A stretch of 16,395 bases of DNA. It comes from Myroides sp. GTDB lineage: Bacteria > Bacteroidota > Bacteroidia > Flavobacteriales > Flavobacteriaceae. Both the position numbers and the translations under genes were made by a program. This document shows, piece by piece, positions 14,754 to 16,395 of the stretch. Numbering within the stretch: position 1 is the first letter of the stretch; every line of letters starts with the position of its first letter. Location: the NCBI GenBank assembly GCA_018384465.1, contig JAHAYQ010000052.1, forward strand, positions 1-16,395, written 5' to 3'. The notes under the pieces were generated by a model. It had not been told where the DNA came from, searched no databases, and was given only the letters and a program-made list of their open reading frames with translations.

Positions 14754-15458
14754 CTACTTTCTCATTTCTTTTAAACGTTTAAACAGTTCTCTTTTAAAAG
14801 TAATGCCAATAGGCAGCAAGGTTTGTTCAATTTCAACTTCTTTTTCAGTATATGTTGTAATCTTTGTTAGGTTTACAGCATATGATTTATGAATTCTAAC
14901 AAACAACCTTGGAGAAAGTGCAGATAATACTTCTTGAGTGGTGGCAGAAGCTAAATAAAAAGTATCGCCTACAAACACTTTTACGTAATTTCCTAAACTT
15001 TGTATGTAATTAATAGAAGTCTCGTTGATTTGCACTATTTCTTTATCAACTTTAATACTAAGTGTTTGTGGAATAAATGGTTCGTAGGGCTGCTGAAGCG
15101 ATAAAAAACGTTGCACCGCTTTTAAAAAACGATTGTACGAAATAGGTTTCAAAAGATAGTCTACCACATCGTGCTCATACCTTTCGGCAGCATATTCAGA
15201 ATAAGCCGTTGTTAAAATCGTTTTAGGCCCCTCTGGGTTAAGCTCTAAAAATTGTATGCCATTTACTTCTGGCATATGTATATCTAAAAAAAGAAGATCC
15301 ACTTCGTTTTCTTTTAAATAATCAGTTAGTTCCAGGGCATTATAACATTGAGCAACCAATTCTAAAAACGATTCTTTTGCAATATGGCTTTTTAAAACCA
15401 TTTGAGCTGCCGGTTCATCGTCTATTATCACACATTTATATATTACCTTCCTCTTCAT
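14754..15458 (-). CDS. LytTR-family response regulator
   Basis: This 234-residue response regulator has an N-terminal receiver domain (about 5-120) and a C-terminal LytTR DNA-binding domain (about 133-232). Receiver residues are visible: Asp13-Asp14-Glu15 in IIDDEP, phospho-acceptor Asp59 in LLFLDIHMP, Thr83/Thr84 in LTTAYSEYA and Lys104 in YLLKPIS. The LytTR part shows INYIQSLGNYVKVFVGDTFYLA and FVRIHKSYAVNL, the typical core of this beta-rich domain. Its start codon shares one base with the kinase stop codon (ATG 15456-15458, TAA 15458-15460), so the pair is translationally coupled. It should be phosphorylated by that kinase and bind spaced direct repeats. Targets are unknown; the convergent sugar dehydrogenase/receptor operon is the nearest candidate. 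Confidence 0.95.
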   Translation of the reverse strand: MKRKVIYKCVIIDDEPAAQMVLKSHIAKESFLELVAQCYNALELTDYLKENEVDLLFLDIHMPEVNGIQFLELNPEGPKTILTTAYSEYAAERYEHDVVDYLLKPISYNRFLKAVQRFLSLQQPYEPFIPQTLSIKVDKEIVQINETSINYIQSLGNYVKVFVGDTFYLASATTQEVLSALSPRLFVRIHKSYAVNLTKITTYTEKEVEIEQTLLPIGITFKRELFKRLKEMRK

Positions 15459-16395
15459 TACAATATAAGTTCTAAAAAAGTTACAAATTCCCCAGATTCG
15501 TTATAAAGTTGCAATTGATGTTTGTTAGGATACAACATTTGTAATCGAGTTTTAGTATTTTCCAAACCAATTTTTGTTGATTTTACATCTTCGTTCTTCG
15601 TACAAACAGAATTTCGAATACGTAACTTTAATCTTTCCTGTTCTACACAAAGATCTATTTTAACAAAACAACCGTTTATGGAATCTGTTCCGTGCTTAAA
15701 AGCGTTTTCTACAAATGTAAATACAATCATTGGGGCAATAAGATACGGCTTGGCGCTATCTGCATTTACTGTTACATCAATGGTACAACGGTAGCCTAAC
15801 CTTTCACGTTCAATAGCAATATAACTCTCTATAAAAGCTATTTCATCTTGTAAAGGAACCAAATCTTTCTTACTGCTTTCTACCTGATAACGCAGAAGTT
15901 CAGAAACCTTTAATACCGTGTCTGGCGTGCGTTCAGGATGCTCTATGCTTAACCCATAAATTGGGTTTAAAGTATTAAATAAAAAGTGCGGGTTTAATTG
16001 TTTATTTAACAAATCGATTTGTACTTTCCTCGATGAGATTTCGCGGTCGGCATCTTTCCGTTGGCGGTGATAATAAGCTACAAATAACGAAAGACCTGTG
16101 ATACAGAAATAAGACCCCAATAAGATACCTAATTGATAATGAAACGACAATTTAGCTGGATTGTTACTTAAAAAGCAAGTACGGTACAAAAATAGTTGAG
16201 CCATTTGACTTAAAATAAAGGCAAATACAGCTAAGCCTAACAAGGTAACAAGCAGATACATGGCAACGTTTTGCTTTTTTAAGAGAAAAGGCAGTGCAAA
16301 ACGACGGTTTAATTGCGCATGTGTATACAACACTAAATAATATGCTACACCTAAAAAAAAGCTTCTTACAGAGCTGATAAAAATCCAATCATTTA
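15458..16395 (-). CDS. LytS/YehU-family sensor histidine kinase (5' end cut by window edge)
   Basis: This membrane histidine kinase of the His_kinase (PF06580) type reads open for at least 312 residues to the right edge. A GTG at 16331-16333 could be taken as the start. However, 20 further in-frame codons upstream encode a hydrophobic segment (WIFISSVRSFFLGVAYYLVL) that is plainly a membrane helix, so the real start lies outside. Two more helices follow, at about residues 25-49 and 66-87 counted from that GTG. On the same count the phospho-acceptor block NKQLNPHFLFNTLN gives His116, MIVFTFVENAFKHG is the N box, and KIGLENTKTRLQMLYP the glycine region. A coiled linker (REISSRKVQIDLLNKQ) precedes the H box. 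There is no periplasmic sensor domain in the visible part, so the signal is probably sensed within the membrane. The gene overlaps the response regulator by one base. Confidence 0.93.
   Translation of the reverse strand, partial: NDWIFISSVRSFFLGVAYYLVLYTHAQLNRRFALPFLLKKQNVAMYLLVTLLGLAVFAFILSQMAQLFLYRTCFLSNNPAKLSFHYQLGILLGSYFCITGLSLFVAYYHRQRKDADREISSRKVQIDLLNKQLNPHFLFNTLNPIYGLSIEHPERTPDTVLKVSELLRYQVESSKKDLVPLQDEIAFIESYIAIERERLGYRCTIDVTVNADSAKPYLIAPMIVFTFVENAFKHGTDSINGCFVKIDLCVEQERLKLRIRNSVCTKNEDVKSTKIGLENTKTRLQMLYPNKHQLQLYNESGEFVTFLELIL

Noticed and set aside
15458..16333. Kinase gene starting at the GTG at 16331-16333
   Set aside because: The reading frame continues upstream through a membrane helix to the window edge, so this GTG is most likely an internal valine codon.

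Overview
The window looks like chromosome of a Bacteroidota bacterium, most likely a Flavobacteriaceae member. It is AT-rich and starts lack Shine-Dalgarno sequences. Several upstream regions carry TAnnTTTG-like boxes, and the gene content fits: a fused alpha/beta 2-oxo acid dehydrogenase E1, a LytS/LytTR-type two-component pair and a TonB-dependent receptor beside a lipoprotein. No rRNA, tRNA, CRISPR array, insertion sequence or phage gene was seen. Coding density is high and no gene-free stretch reaches 300 bases.

Region 1 (1-5673, minus strand) is a complete-looking seven-gene Mrp/Mnh cation/proton antiporter operon in the canonical order A-B-C-D-E-F-G. Only mnhG is cut, by the left edge. 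Adjacent genes overlap or are separated by a few bases. A TAnnTTTG box lies 53 bases before mnhA, and a hairpin terminator separates the operon from the unit upstream.

Region 2 (5775-9413, minus strand) is a probable three-gene unit: fused branched-chain 2-oxo acid dehydrogenase E1, then purC, then an NfsB-like nitroreductase, closed by the hairpin at 5775-5804.

Region 3 (9414-11247, plus strand) holds an AraC-type regulator followed by a DUF417 (RclC/YkgB) membrane protein and a hairpin terminator. The pair recalls the RclR/RclC reactive-chlorine response of E. coli, without rclA or rclB in view.

Region 4 (11248-14746, plus strand) is a two-gene operon: a lipoprotein PQQ-dependent sugar dehydrogenase and, 3 bases later, a TonB-dependent receptor that resembles E. 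coli YncD/PqqU, the PQQ importer. The most attractive reading is a cofactor-scavenging unit that couples import of external PQQ to the enzyme that uses it.

Region 5 (14754-16395, minus strand) is a LytTR response regulator and its LytS-family histidine kinase. The pair converges on the receptor gene with only 7 bases between stop codons. The kinase reading frame stays open to the right edge, so its true start lies outside the window.
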